Assembly: GCA_012845835.1 (NCBI GenBank) | Contig: JABAKD010000028.1 | Span: 6,744,296 to 6,808,295 of the forward strand | Length of the DNA: 64,000 nucleotides | Direction: 5' to 3' | Source of the DNA: Undaria pinnatifida | Taxonomy: Eukaryota; Sar; Phaeophyceae; Laminariales; Alariaceae | Shown here: one piece after another, positions 12,106 to 23,284 of the stretch | Layout of the letters: every line of letters starts with the position of its first letter | How positions within the stretch are numbered: position 1 is the first letter of the stretch | The notes under the pieces: model-generated | Seen by the model: the letters and a program-made list of their open reading frames with translations, nothing else | What the model was told of the DNA's origin: nothing | The model's database searches: none | Program-made: the position numbers and the translations under genes

Positions 12106-13100
12106 GACATGCGACGGGCGGGGGTGGGGGAGGGGGTACTCAGGGGGGGGGGGTCAGGACTACAGCTTTGATGGGATTAGGTGGGGCGGTTTGTGGATTA
12201 ATCGCTTATGGGAGTACATAGCGGGGGGCGATACTTCTGTAAGGCGTGCTGAGAAGAGGAGCCTATTTCCATGGGTCGGGGCGTTGACTGTTTACGATTG
12301 TGCGGGGCTAGGAAGCACTTCCTACGGTGGGATCAAAGCACGGCTCTACGAGTAGACCCAGCCCAACCCCTGACCCTAACCCTGAACCCGACCCGAACCC
12401 GAAACGGACGAGAAACTGGAGAAGAGGGCTCAGCTCCATATCAGTACTGTACCAGGTACTCGAGAAGAGCGCGTTGCTGTGGGCCGCCGTATGTATACAG
12501 AACACGCAAGGTGATATCGATATCGACTACGTACAGCAGTACCCCACAGGAAAAGGCAAACACAAGCACAGTACTACTGCAGCTTTTTGCAATAGCAGTG
12601 CCTTGCCTATTCTAGTACTGCTCTTAGAATAGCTGTTCCTCTTTTTGCCTCTTGCCCACCTGTGTGTGCTCTTTTCTTTTCCTCGCCTTTTTTCTTGCCA
12701 AGCAATGACGCCGACCGCCACATGCGGTATAAGACACCAAGTCAGAAACAGGGCGCTAAGAAAGGCAGGATGGCATTTTCGGGAACGTTTGAAATCTGGG
12801 AGGCGTTATGCTGACGTTAGTGTAGAACGAACTACGAACCCTCTCCCAAAATAATAAACCCAGCCTGGATCAACATTACGGTTTGATATTGGCGCCCTGT
12901 ACTGCTGCACCACGCCTTACCTACTACCAGCGCATCGCATATATGCCAAACGCCTTGTCCCCCTCGAGGAGGCGCGCCATCAATCGTTTACCACTTACCT
13001 GCCTTCACGAACCAACCACTACATACCACTATGATATAGTGAATAGGTCAGCTCGAAAAAATGTATACACCGTGATTACTACCCAGTCGCTGCCTCGACG
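12106..13100. other. Intergenic stretch, no gene recognised
   Basis: G-rich run at about 12120-12150 and a degenerate CCCTAA/CCGAAC-type stretch near 12362-12405 (CCCTGACCCTAACCCTGAAC). No coding feature is supported. Confidence 0.45.
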
Positions 13101-13104
13101 AGCC

Positions 13105-13345
13105 AATCATGTCATGTACGCATTGTACCCCCCCCCCCCCCGTGACAAGCGGTTCTTGGAAGGATGCAGCTCGCCCTTCATCCGACTTGATGAACACCTC
13201 ACGGCGCTTCGCGCTTGGTGCAAGCTATGTCTGCCTGGTCAGCGACAACCCGACATGCCCCGTCACGGCTTTGCAAGAATGCGACGGTCTATGGTCTGAA
13301 AGACTACGGCCATGCACCGTATCACTAGTACGCCCCCTCCCCCCC
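13105..13345 (-). mobile_element. C-tailed retroposon-like repeat, copy
   Basis: Reverse-orientation copy of the family best seen at 20.24-20.72 and 45.23-45.60 kb: AAGCGGTTCTTGGAAGGATG, then CTCACGGCGCTTCGCGCTTG, then a GACGGTCTATGG segment. It ends in a C-rich tail at about 13330-13355. A poly-C run also precedes it. Confidence 0.6.
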
Positions 13346-13416
13346 CCCCCTTACCCCGGGAGTAGGCCATTCGCGCGAGTTACTCGGATATCATCATTCC
13401 ATGAAAAAGCAAGTGC

Positions 13417-13563
13417 GACTGATTCTACGATGGCTCCCCCCCCCAAACCAGCTATTTCCTTTAACGAGCGTTTCATGGCTGCTCGACATGAGGGAGGTTG
13501 CTATTGTATCAAGGTCTCCATACGTTTCTTGTTTGCGTTGGGAGGGCTATCGTAGAACGACTC
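13417..13563 (+). mobile_element. MITE family 1, internally deleted copy
   Basis: Terminal inverted repeats ACTGATTCTACGATGGC on the left and GGGCTATCGTAGAACGACT on the right, with a C-run and G-run just inside. The interior (TTTAACGAGCGTTTCATGGC) matches the longer copies at 21.64, 23.38, 51.58 and 52.37 kb, but about 100 bp are missing. Confidence 0.7.
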
Positions 13564-14315
13564 GTGCGAAGAGTAGAAACAGAAAAAAAATGGCATATGT
13601 CCCGCGAGCTGGAGACGTGTTGTTGGTGTATCTCGGGTGCCTGGCCATTTTAATAAGCGCGTGCCCTGCTCCTTTCCTTTTTTTACGGTACGCTTTCGGG
13701 GTATTTGGACGGAGCGGGTTGACGTGGCCCGATCAACTCCCTGCGCGTGACACACGTAGACACCACCAACGGTTTATAGCGTCTCCCAAAAAATATACCA
13801 AATTTGTAAATGGAAAAATCACATCACCCCGTTAGAACCACAGCCGGACAATTAGTACCTAGGTACGCGAGTTTTGCCCTTTTTGTTTTTGTTTTGCGCT
13901 TTGTGTAATGGTTACAACAACGTGATTTTCGTGCTTTTGTTTTTGCGCTTTGGTTATTTTTGCAGGTGTCTGGCCGATGGACTCGATCCTACGGAGCAGA
14001 GACTTCTTTTGGGGACACGATAGAAACACACATTTTGCACGCGGCTGGGGAGCACGCGGGACGTACGACAACGAGATAAGAGGTCAATGCTTGTTGGGGA
14101 GAGGGCCACAAGGCGGGCAGGCGATCTTAGCAGCGGGGGCGCGCCTCGTTTTGATGCCCGCTGCTGCTCGTCCGAGGAACGGGCGTGGGGACGCGGGGGG
14201 GGAAGGGGGGCGGGGGGGGGCGTACTCGTTTATTGGCTGCCTCAAGTAATTTTACCATTGACCACGCATCGCTTTCGAGGCGGAGAACCGGGTGGGGGGC
14301 TAGGGGCGGGGGGTA

Positions 14316-14445
14316 TAATCATGTCATGCATGGCCGTAGTCCTTAGGACTGTAGACCCTCGCACCCCTGCAATGGTGGGATGGAGCATGTCGGATGTTCC
14401 CCGACCAGGCAGACAGTGCTTGCCCAAGCGCGAAGCACCGTGATA
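14316..14445 (+). mobile_element. C-tailed retroposon-like repeat, short copy
   Basis: Matches CATGGCCGTAGTC, TAGACCCTCGCACCCCTGC and GACCAGGCAGACA of the family at 20.24 kb, preceded by a G-rich run (about 14195-14315, the complement of a C-rich tail). It is truncated after about 130 bp. 13570-14300 otherwise shows nothing recognisable. Confidence 0.55.
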
Positions 14446-14730
14446 GTGCGACATGGGGGTCAAAATTGACACACGACGCGCGTTAAAAAACATGGGGGAG
14501 GGGGGGAACAAAAAGTGAGCCAAGGTAAAGCTTTATTTAAAGTTTTTTTCCCGATCCGCGTGATGACGATAAAAAGACTAGACGAGAGACGCGACACGCG
14601 AGCGCCTTCCCGAGGACAACACACGACGATGTATATATAGTCTACGCCCACGACATTCACAATAACATGAAAACTCGGACCGTAACGATATTTGTTGCTT
14701 TTGCGCACGCCAAGTGAGGGCGACGCGTGC

Positions 14731-15000
14731 AGTCTACTCTAAAGACTACGTCACCAGTCGTGCACTAAATATGCACCCGGTGTGCTCCGAGGTGCCATTG
14801 CTGACGTGTCTACTATACGTCGAATCAAAATTGTTTTCCTTCTGAACTTCCTGTGCTCTCTTGGAGGACAACCATAGCCTGCTGTAAAGACTACGTCACC
14901 AGTAATGCACTATAGGCACCCGCTGTGCTCTGAGGTGCTATTGCTGATGTGTCCTCTAAATCCCAAATCAAAATTGTTGTCCTCTACTTGGAGGACAACT
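14731..15000 (+). repeat. Direct duplication, ~147-bp spacing
   Basis: AAAGACTACGTCACCAGT, GCACCCG..TGTGCTC..GAGGTGC, AATCAAAATTGTT and CTTGGAGGACAAC occur in the same order at about 14740-14870 and 14885-15000. No gene is associated. Confidence 0.7.
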
Positions 15001-15129
15001 GCGTGGACAGCGGTAATCGCTATTTCTCGGTATTCCCCTCTTTCCCGCTGTTTCTCTCTCTGCTTGTGGCGCCTGGAACTGTCAAAAGTATAATTTCCCC
15101 TTCCCAACCACACCACGCACACCACTACA

Positions 15130-16200
15130 CATGCCACCGCTTCAAAATCGGCCCGTACTTCACCCCCCCCCACCACCACCACCAAACACACGCCGCTACT
15201 GCTGTTTTCGGCTAAAATCAGCTTAGCAATTCACGCGCATTCCCCCTATACTACATACACCACTACTTCTAGTCTCCGCCAAAATTGACCCGTAGTGTTC
15301 ACCCCCCAAACGCTACTACTGCTACTAAAGGCCAAAATCGGTCAACAGTTCACCCTCTCACCCCATCACACACGACACTACTGCTGTCTACGGCCAAAAT
15401 AGGCCAGCAGTTCACCCCCCCCCCCTTCCCCAACTGCACACGCCGCTACCAGCTAATATCGGCCATGATGAGCCAATAATTCACACCCTCTCCACACGAC
15501 ACACGCTACTTTGTTATGATGAGCCATAATCAGCCCGCAGTTCACCCGTAACCACAAAAAACAGCACGCCACACTCTACTGCTGCTGTGATCGGCCAAAA
15601 CCGCCCAGCGGTTCACCCCTTCCCCCCCCCATCACCACCACACAGCTTTTGTCGGCCAAAGCAGTCGGCCAGCAGGCCACCGCTCCTCCCAAACCTCCAT
15701 CACACACGCCACTGCTGCTGCTATCCGCCAAAGTCTGGTAGAAACCTCCCCCCCCCGCGCGCTACTGCTGACATCGGCGAAATCGGTCAGCTGTTCATCT
15801 CCCCCCCCCCAGCATCACACAGTTGGTATCGGCCAACATCGGCCAGCAGTTCATCCCCCCGCCCCCCAACCACACACGCCGCTGCTGTAGGACCACCAAA
15901 ATCGGTCAGCAGCCCCCCCCCCCCCCCCCTACACCACGCAGCTGTTATCGACGAAAAAAAACGGCCAGCAATTCAACTTCCCTCACGGACTAAAGGTGTC
16001 ATCGACCAAAAAAATCGTTCAGCAATTTATCCCCCCCCTCAACCAGGCAGCTGTTATCGATCAGCCAGCATTCCGCCCCCCGCCCCCTCACCACACACGC
16101 CACTGCTGTAAACCTACAAAATCGTCCCGCAGTTCACCCTTCCCCCCTCCACCACCACCACCATACAGCTGTTATCGCCCCCCCCCCCCACCCCTTCAAC
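15130..16200 (+). repeat. Minisatellite array, ~50-60-bp degenerate units
   Basis: Roughly 18 units combine ATCGGCCAGCAGTTCACC, a C-run and CCACACACGCCACTGCTGCT in a loosely repeating order. Unit length and C-run length vary. Open frames across it are Pro/His/Thr-rich by-products. I see no gene. Confidence 0.75.
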
Positions 16201-16581
16201 TACCCACCGAGCCGCTAGCCGTCATGATCGACGTCGTCGTTTGCGATGGTGCTGAGAATCACGAAGAAGCCGGTCTCGAAAACGCTGCAAGCGAGCGGCC
16301 GCCAGCGAAGCGGTAGCACGTACTGCGTGAAGGTCTCCAGCGGTACCCAGTACTGTACACAGGGTATGCGCGTATCGTGTTTGTTTGTTTTTCCGTTCGT
16401 GTACACGGAAGGAGGAAGGTCATTTGTCACGATAGAGAACTATGCGAGTTTTCCAGTTTAATACGACGGCGACACAAACAGCAACGTAACAGGCGCGCTC
16501 CTTTTTCACCCTCGCTGGCATTTCCGATGATTTTTCCACGTCCCGTGCCCCGCCCGGCTACCGGACTCCCCCCCAAAAAAC

Positions 16582-16963
16582 ATGCTACGGTGCTACGGTA
16601 AAGAGAGGTGCACCATTTTTTTTCTGAGGTTCATAACCACTCAAGGAACTTCATGCCTCAACCCCCCAAAAAGAACTGATTTCAGGAGAAAAACAAAGCG
16701 CTTGGGGTATGTACGCACCCGGTGAACAGCCCCCATGGCCTACGTACGCAGGCATACAAACGAAAACACGTGCAAAACAAAAAAAAAGAGGTGAAACTCG
16801 CTGACGATTTTGCAACAACAACAAAAAAGAGGTCGAAACTCTGACGATTTCGAGGTCAACGAAAGGCACCCCCCGCGATTCAGGAAACAGTTTTTTAGCC
16901 AAAAAGAAAAAAAAGAAAAGAAGAACAGGCTTTACGAGTACCTCTATCGTACGAGCACGCCTC
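16582..16963 (-). mobile_element. MITE family 2, reverse copy
   Basis: Left end CTACGGTAAAGAGAGGTGCA and right end ACCTCTATCGTACGAGCACG are the inverted termini of family 2. The interior includes the family segments GACGATTTCGAGGTCAACG and TTCAGGAAACAG. It is larger than other copies because of A-rich expansion. 16200-16580 holds nothing recognised. Confidence 0.6.
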
Positions 16964-17062
16964 CGATACAGTAAAGCATATGGGGTTATGCATAGTATCA
17001 GTGTGAGCAGAATGATTATGGACCGAAGTTTTCCTTTGAGGCGAAGGCTTGGGTCGGTCGGG

Positions 17063-17330
17063 GACGCGTGCTGCGATAATAGAGGTATCACTCTTCGTCT
17101 GGAATGGTTCCTGAACGACGGCGCTCTTTAACCCAAAATCGTCGAAAACCGGTCACTTTTGTCGCATGATTCTCATCGTGCACCTCGAGGCCGTGCGATT
17201 TTTCATCCGGCAGAGCAGCCTTTTTATTTTCTCTCTCCCTGAAATCAGTTTTTGGGAGAGGTGTCTTAAGCTCCCAAAATGAGGAACCTCAAAAAAAAAA
17301 AGTGGTGTACCTCTACCGTAGCACGCGTCG
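17063..17330 (+). mobile_element. MITE family 2, full copy
   Basis: Starts GACGCGTGCTGCGATAATAG and ends CTCTACCGTAGCACGCGTC, giving inverted termini of about 25 bp. The interior carries AACCCAAAATCGTCGAAAA, TTTTTCATCCGG and GAGAGGTGTCTTAAGCTCCC. The uninterrupted TCTTAAGCTCCC serves as an empty-site reference for the TTAA element nested in the copy at 51.48-52.10 kb. Confidence 0.75.
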
Positions 17331-17645
17331 GGGATGCTCCAATTTTCACGACTGGGTTGGAGCCACCCGTACGAGTGACTTTCTACCTCACGGACAAAGG
17401 GGGCTTTAGGTTGTCGTCACGGCGCAGCGTGGCTTACTACTGGGTTCGAGCCACTCGCACGAGTGACTCTATGGGTAACTTAGGTCATCGTTAGAGGGCG
17501 CAGCGTCGCTTACCTCCCCCTTTCGGATTCGTATCGCAAAGGTAAAACAGGTTTGGTCATGCTCACGACATCTCAAGACGGCAAAGGAATAGGGTGGGGG
17601 TCACTCGTGTGCGAGTGACACCGAGCCACACCGCAAAAAAAAGCT
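17330..17645. repeat. Stretch with palindromic CACTCG-CGAGTG hairpins
   Basis: Near-perfect palindromes of the form CACTCGCACGAGTG occur around 17362, 17450 and 17606. Related ones occur near 21208, 21415, 50434 and 50675. They sit in short diverged repeats that also share GGCGCAGCGT. Function unknown. Confidence 0.6.
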
Positions 17646-17750
17646 CCCCCAAAGTGCCCCCTCTACTTCTGTAGGGCCCTTTGGAAAAACTGTCTCCTGT
17701 TTGACCCTGGCAGCACCCCAGGGAGACTCAGCGGCCTATATCCTCAGGCG

Positions 17751-18060
17751 GTCGCCCCGGTGGCGTATCAGGCTATCCTCGAGCCTGGTATAGGTCAGTT
17801 TCGTGAGTTCGAATCCCCTCGAGTGCATACTCGTAAAAAATCGTGGGGGCTTTTCTCTTGCGCACAAATTGACTTGCGGAAAGCGCGAGAGCGTGAGTTA
17901 GCAACACTCCATGAAGAATCGACGAGCAGTGGGATTGCTGAACCTTATATGCGCTATAAAAATTGAAAGCGAAAGCCGGGGGGAAGAAGGGACGACACCT
18001 GTGACCACGGCTTTTCCCGAAGCTGGAAAGTAGATGTGAGTGAATAAAAAATAAAAAACA
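17751..18060 (+). mobile_element. tRNA-derived SINE, copy 1
   Basis: The head carries a plausible RNA polymerase III A box TGGCGTATCAGG (17761-17772) and B box GAGTTCGAATCCC (17805-17817). Their separation, about 33 bp between boxes, is tRNA-like. The body is ~200 bp with ACAAATTGACTTGCGGAAA, ATCGACGAGCAG and CCGGGGGGAAGAAGGGA, and the end is A-rich. A second copy at 38303-38628 is about 85-90% identical along the whole length, which defines the element. Confidence 0.8.
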
Positions 18061-19210
18061 CTCAAAAGTTGAACGAATTCGCATCTGCAAAAACGCGCGA
18101 CTGCATGCTACGGTGCCCAAATTGTATTTGTGAGGCTCGTAACCACTTGAGGAGAGGTCCACACCTCGCGCCCGAACACACAAAAAAAAAACTTGGTGAA
18201 AAAAAAAAATGTAAGTGCACAGCCGATACACATTGCCGTGGCCTACTAGGTATACGACCGAGAACATTAACGTTTAGTTAAAACAAAAACAAAAAAATCC
18301 ACGGCGATGTTGGGGTAAGGGGCCCCCCGATGTTTCCGGAACAATTTCAGCCGAAAAGTGGTACCTGGTACGCTTTAAAACCTCCACGCCTCCCAGGGCG
18401 GCCCAAGCATCGCACAGCTTGCAAAAGACGAGTATCGGACTGGCCCACTCAATTCGTCGAACTCACAGCTGACGTAGCTGAAAAAACTTTTTTCCTTTCA
18501 CCAGAATTTAATCAAACACACTAAAATAATGAATGAAAAAAAAAATATATATATATATATCCATGCCATGTGCTTTTGATTGTCCAACCGTTTTGGGACG
18601 CACGCACCCCAACGCCCAAAAACGACAGCAGCGCGATTTACTTGGGCTGGGTTGCGATGTAGCACGGGTGGTGGGTGGGTGGGTGGGTGGGCGGGCGGCT
18701 GGCGGGGGGTTCCTGCCTTCCACCAAAGCAGACAGTTGACGACAGTTGAAAACATCCACCGCAGCGCGTTGTCCTCGGAACAGCTGCAGTAATCTTGCAG
18801 GGTCTGGCTATAGAAACGATGGCAAAACGTTTTTCGGTGGTTGGTGCTTGTGCTGCCGCATGGTCGTTCTTGTGCCGGTTGATCCTTGCTTTACAGAGCG
18901 TGCGGTATCTTACTCATCTTGCGTACTCTTGATTTCGTTTGATCAACATTTTTTTTGCGTTTGTTTGTTCCAGCGCTTGCACCGGACTCATTTTGACCGG
19001 ACACACTTGATCGCGGACGCATTTCGATACGACACATTTAGACCTTTAGGTTAAACACCTACGAAGTGTGGAATGGCAACGCACGCAAAGTGAGGGGGAA
19101 AACCTAAGAACTGTTAAGCTCAAGGCACTTGCTATCAATCGTACGGTGGAGGTGAGCCATTTTTCTCTTCTGAGGGTGGCTGCTTGAGGACCTCTACACC
19201 TCACCACCTG
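18061..19210. other. Intergenic stretch with repeat fragments
   Basis: About 18095-18260 holds a family 2 MITE fragment (GCTACGGTGCCC, AACCACTTGAGG). About 18415-18480 is a reverse copy of the ~75-bp dispersed repeat (TCGAACTCACAGCTGACGT). There is an AT dinucleotide run near 18545-18560 and a GGGT run near 18668-18700. No gene recognised. Confidence 0.5.
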
Positions 19211-19492
19211 GACGCTTGCTACGACAGAGGTATACCTTTTTTTGGCGAAAATGTTTTCTGAATGACGGGGTTACTTAACCTACTAGTACTATCGTCGGAA
19301 AAAAAAAGAATAATAGGCCATTGTTAGCGTGCTTCTCGTTGAGTACCTAGGCCATGGGATCTGTTTATCCGGTAGCGGTTTTCAGTTTTTTTCCAAATCA
19401 ATTTTTGGGATGGACATGCCTTACTAAGCTCCAAAATTGGGGGTAGTATTAAGAAAAAAAAGTGGTGCGAACCTCTATCGCAGCACGCGTCG
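19211..19492 (+). mobile_element. MITE family 2, full copy
   Basis: Begins GACGCTTGCTACGACAGAGG and ends CCTCTATCGCAGCACGCGTC. The interior has TTTTTGGCGAAAATGTTTTC, GTACCTAGGCCATGGGATC and GGTAGTATTAAG as in the copy at 23.67 kb. 19500-20230 shows nothing recognised. Confidence 0.75.
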
Positions 19493-20234
19493 AACTCCCC
19501 CACCCAACCTGATTTTGAGTAAACTGAAAGCGCGATCCGATGAACAAAACCATTTTATGGCCCATGTTTAAAAAAAAAAAACTAAGTCAAATCGCAAAAC
19601 AAGAAGGACAATTTCCGACATTTTTTTGGGGGGGTTGAGGAGCCCCGTCGTTCAGAAAACAAGAAAAAAAAAATGGCCGAAACGTTCTCCAGACATCGCA
19701 TGCACGCGTCCTTTTCAACCACCTCTGAGGAGCTACACACTCCACCTATGATCCAAAACAAAAACGTTCGCAAAATGAAACGAAAATGCCTTCCACGATG
19801 AACAAAATCCGCCATGGCCTTAGCCTAGGAATAAACACCACCAATAATGGGGGAATGTTAAGGTGCGGCCTTGAAAGGCCTGCAATTATCTGATTCGATA
19901 GGTAATTGGCCGTTTTTGTATGGTACGTTGGCGTTATCTACTAGGAGTAGTCAGGAAATGAAACCGAGGCATGCGCCTCGGCTCTCAGATGCAATCGGGG
20001 GCTCTTGTGAAAATAATAATAAAGCTGCTTCTCGACTACGCTACGGCTAAGAAAGTGAGAACTCACCGGGGACCTGCTCAATAGGCAGACCTGCAGGGGA
20101 CACTCTGTGTCCCCACCCCAATAACTTAAGAAATGGCGTCGTCGGCAGGACCTTTCGCAAGTGGTCAAACAGACTAATACCCCACTAATTTCTTAACAGC
20201 AACGCACTAAAAACCGAGGGTGCGGTGGGTGGGG

Positions 20235-20720
20235 GGGGGAGTACTCAGTTGGTGCATGGTCGTAGTCGTACGACCATAGACCCTCGCATCCCTACTATGC
20301 CGGGACGGAGCACGTCGGGTTTTCACCAACCAGGCAGATATTTGCTTGCACCACAAGCGCGAAGCGCCGTGAGGTCTTCGGGGAGTCGCATGAAGGGTGA
20401 ACTGCATCCTTCCAAGAACCGCTCGTAAGACGGACTTCGGCACCTTGTGCCTACTTTCTTGCTGATGGATGACAGCGCCAATGAGTTCCACTTTATTTTC
20501 TGGTGTGGCCACTCCAGAGACAGCAATGAAACGGGTTCTGTCATGGTATTCCCCTGGGAGCCTAACACGGCGTAAGATATGGGATACGGCTGGGTACAAA
20601 AGGGTTTCACATGCCTTTGAAGGCATGTGCGTATAGGATAAAGGGGATGATGCTTTTTTTTTACTCGCGGAATTGAACGCTTTTCAGTTCGTCCGTGGCG
20701 TGTGTGGAACTCGTACAAGG
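20235..20720 (-). mobile_element. C-tailed retroposon-like repeat, longest copy
   Basis: On the minus strand the element ends in ACCAACTGAGTACTCCCCCC, a C tail. Going up from the tail it contains CGACTACGACCATG, the complement of the CCCTCGCATCCCTACTATGC segment, and GAGTGGCCACACCAGAAAAT. A minus-strand frame ending in SPFMRLPEDLTALRACG..LPGW and a stop is matched at 45.3 kb (NSPFMRLAKHLTALRARC..LPGW). That allows a LINE 3' coding end followed by a short 3' tail, but both frames could also be chance. Copies share the C-tail end and differ at the other end, as expected of 5' truncation. Confidence 0.65.
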
Positions 20721-20832
20721 GCTTATATCTAGTACAGGTGAGTGACCAACGTGGAACCTGCCTAGTAGAGAAACCTGCTGAGGGTGGCCTGTGTCTGTAG
20801 CAGCCCCCATAATCTCACTTCATAAAAATATT

Positions 20833-21115
20833 TTAAGGACGTCAGCCCTGAGTTCGACGAATTTCGGGTCAATACTCATATTTTGCAAGCTACGTTGTTG
20901 GTACTCTTGTAATATACTACCAGGTTGGTGGGTGAGTTTTTCTAAATGGGAGAGGTTCTAGTCTTTTGTTTAAAAAAAATACCAGGTATTTACTCGTATA
21001 TATATCTGTATTTTTTTCTTCTCGACTATAACTAATTTTATAAATAATTCTCAAGGACGTCAGCCGTGAGTTCGACGAATTTCAGGTCAATACTCATCTC
21101 TGCAAGCTGCGTTGT
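20833..21115 (+). repeat. Two copies of a ~75-bp dispersed repeat
   Basis: GGACGTCAGCCCTGAGTTCG, GACGAATTTC, GGTCAATACTCAT and TGCAAGCT recur at about 20833-20895 and 21052-21115, with further copies near 26130 (plus) and 18415 and 27030 (minus). Hairpin CGCTCGCGCGAGTGAC lies near 21208. No gene in 20720-21500. Confidence 0.65.
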
Positions 21116-21499
21116 CATTTATACATGGCGTCGTCGGCAGTACGTTTTTTTTGTATTGCTTGGGCAGGGGGGTGGCTTCTGGGACCTTTAATTGCTGCGG
21201 CTCTGGGTCGCTCGCGCGAGTGACCCCCTTCTTCCTCTATTGGGGTGTCTTATCGAAAGCTTTTTCCGTGCCGTTATTCAACTTTTCTTCGCGCGCGATA
21301 TTACATGAATCCACGATGGAATAAATGGTACGCTACACGGTTAAGAGCGCCAACAAAAACAGTCGCCCTGCTTTCTGAATTTTTTTGTGGTCCGTGCGTG
21401 AGGAAGAGAAGAGAGTCACTCGCGTGCGAGTGGCTCAACATCTCAACATCCAGAAGTAGTGAAAATTGGGGCATCCTCCCCTAGCTTAGCCTTGGTCAC

Positions 21500-21999
21500 T
21501 CGGCGAAGCGGTTTCTGATTGACGGGGTGGAGGGCTCCTTAACCCAAAATCGTCGAAAATAGACAATTTTGTTCATTTGGCATATTTTGTTGTTGTATAC
21601 CTGAGCCAGGGGATTTTTCATCCGCGATAAAGCAGGTGACTGATTCTACGATAGCCCCCCCCCCCAAAACCAGCGATTTTTTTAACGAACGTTTCGTGGC
21701 TGCTCGATGCGATCAAAGATGCTATGAAAAATACATATTCATGCATGTTCTTGTTCGCGAAGGAATGTCGAACGATGACGTCGGGTGGCGAAGGGCACTG
21801 TATTTCAGGAGATAAGGCCGTGGGCTGGTTTCAAAACCGGCGATTTTATTCGAGAAAAGCTGAGGGCGCGACACCATAGAATGACTCGGGTTTATTTTTG
21901 TCCAAATCAGTTTTGGGGGCTAAGAAGGACATGTCTTAACCTCCGAAAGCGGGGAGCCTCAGAAAAAAAGTGGCGCACCTCTATCGTAGGATTCGTCGA
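21500..21999 (+). mobile_element. MITE family 2 interrupted by MITE family 1
   Basis: Family 2 sequence (AACCCAAAATCGTCGAAAAT, GGGGATTTTTCATCCG) stops at about 21635. A complete family 1 element occupies 21636-21890 (GACTGATTCTACGATAGCC to CCATAGAATGACTC). Family 2 resumes (TTTTTGTCCAAATCAG) and ends ACCTCTATCGTAGGATTCG at about 21999. Insertion order is therefore family 1 after family 2. Confidence 0.75.
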
Positions 22000-22687
22000 C
22001 TAAAAGGGAAACCCCAATGAAACGGATGCTTTTCGAGGGATTTGTGAGGAGCCACATGAGTCAGAAACAAATTTGACCAAGAACGAGAGCCACCTCTACC
22101 TATCGTAGAACGCGTCGAAAACCCCCCGAAAACCTCAACCTCTGGCTTTCTTGAATGCTGGCAACTTAATTAACTCCTTAACAACCGCGCTGTGACTCCT
22201 TTTTTTGGGACAAAACTATTTGGGGTTAGTATGGGGGGGGAAGGGCAGTTGTCGTCAAAGGGTCTTAATTTATCGACGAAAACACGCTGTCGAGCCGTCA
22301 GCACTGTACAAAAGAGTTGTAACGACTCGATCGATCGATAGAGATCGAGAGATCGAGAGATCGAGAGATCTCGAGAGATCTCGAGAGAGAGAGAGAGAGA
22401 GACAGCGTGACACAGGACGACATTACCAACAGCCCAAGAGATAAAGTTTCGTAGCTAGCAGCGCGTGCACCTGTCTGTAGCAGCCGCCCGTCGTTTTTTT
22501 AAGGCGGATTCTTCACATAATCCCCCCCCCCCCCCCTCGATTCTCGCACGAGGACAAGAGGCTGGGGTCAACGCCATATTTAGTGCCGTGTGGTGTGACG
22601 GGGTGATCTACACTCGACTAGCCTCTCGCCCCAGCTCTTTCCAACCGGCTACGTATCCGCAAAACGATAACGTAGATGACGATGATA

Positions 22688-22723
<36 letters not shown>

Positions 22724-23284
22724 GTGTTCTTGCACTAGAATACGGACGAGCGAGCGAAACGGTGAAAGTCGATCATGACGTTTTTACACTAGAACACGGA
22801 CAGGCGCGACCGCACCGAAAAGGAAGGTGGTGACATGTTGATGAAAATGTTCCCTGCATTAGAATGCGGCCAGAAACAGCGTACTGAGAGGGATGGGGGG
22901 TGGGGTCAACCCTTGCAGCACTGCACCCACATTTTAGGAACAAGCTGCCGGAAAATACTGCGGAACAACTGCATGCAGAACACAGAGCAGAGCGTGTTCT
23001 TCACATGAAACTGACTTTTCCACCCATCTACAACCAGCACAACCAGTGTCTGTGCCGATGGCTCCTACTAATAGCTAAAAGAGAGAAGCGCCTCTTCTGT
23101 GATTATAAGCTACGAGACAGAGATACACATGATTGCAAAATATAGCAAGGTGGTTTTTGGCCACGCAACGCACCGCAACGAACACGCCGGCAAAAAAAAA
23201 AGACGCACGCACGCCAGCACACCAGACTAAAATATTTGCAACAACAAAAAAGGGGAAAAAAAGGGGGGGGGGGGGGGGGGGGGG
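22000..23284. repeat. Simple-repeat-rich intergenic stretch
   Basis: GATCGAGA/GAGA repeats at about 22328-22402, poly-C at about 22521-22536, a GAT run at 22677-22724, three imperfect ~65-bp repeats sharing CACTAGAA-ACGGAC (about 22733, 22787, 22857) and poly-G at about 23264-23288. The poly-Asp reading of the GAT run is not taken as coding. Confidence 0.6.

Noticed and set aside
22465-22833. 122-codon plus frame with a poly-Asp run
   Set aside because: The Asp run is a GAT microsatellite, and the tail is a ~65-bp imperfect repeat; no splice signals or recognisable domain.
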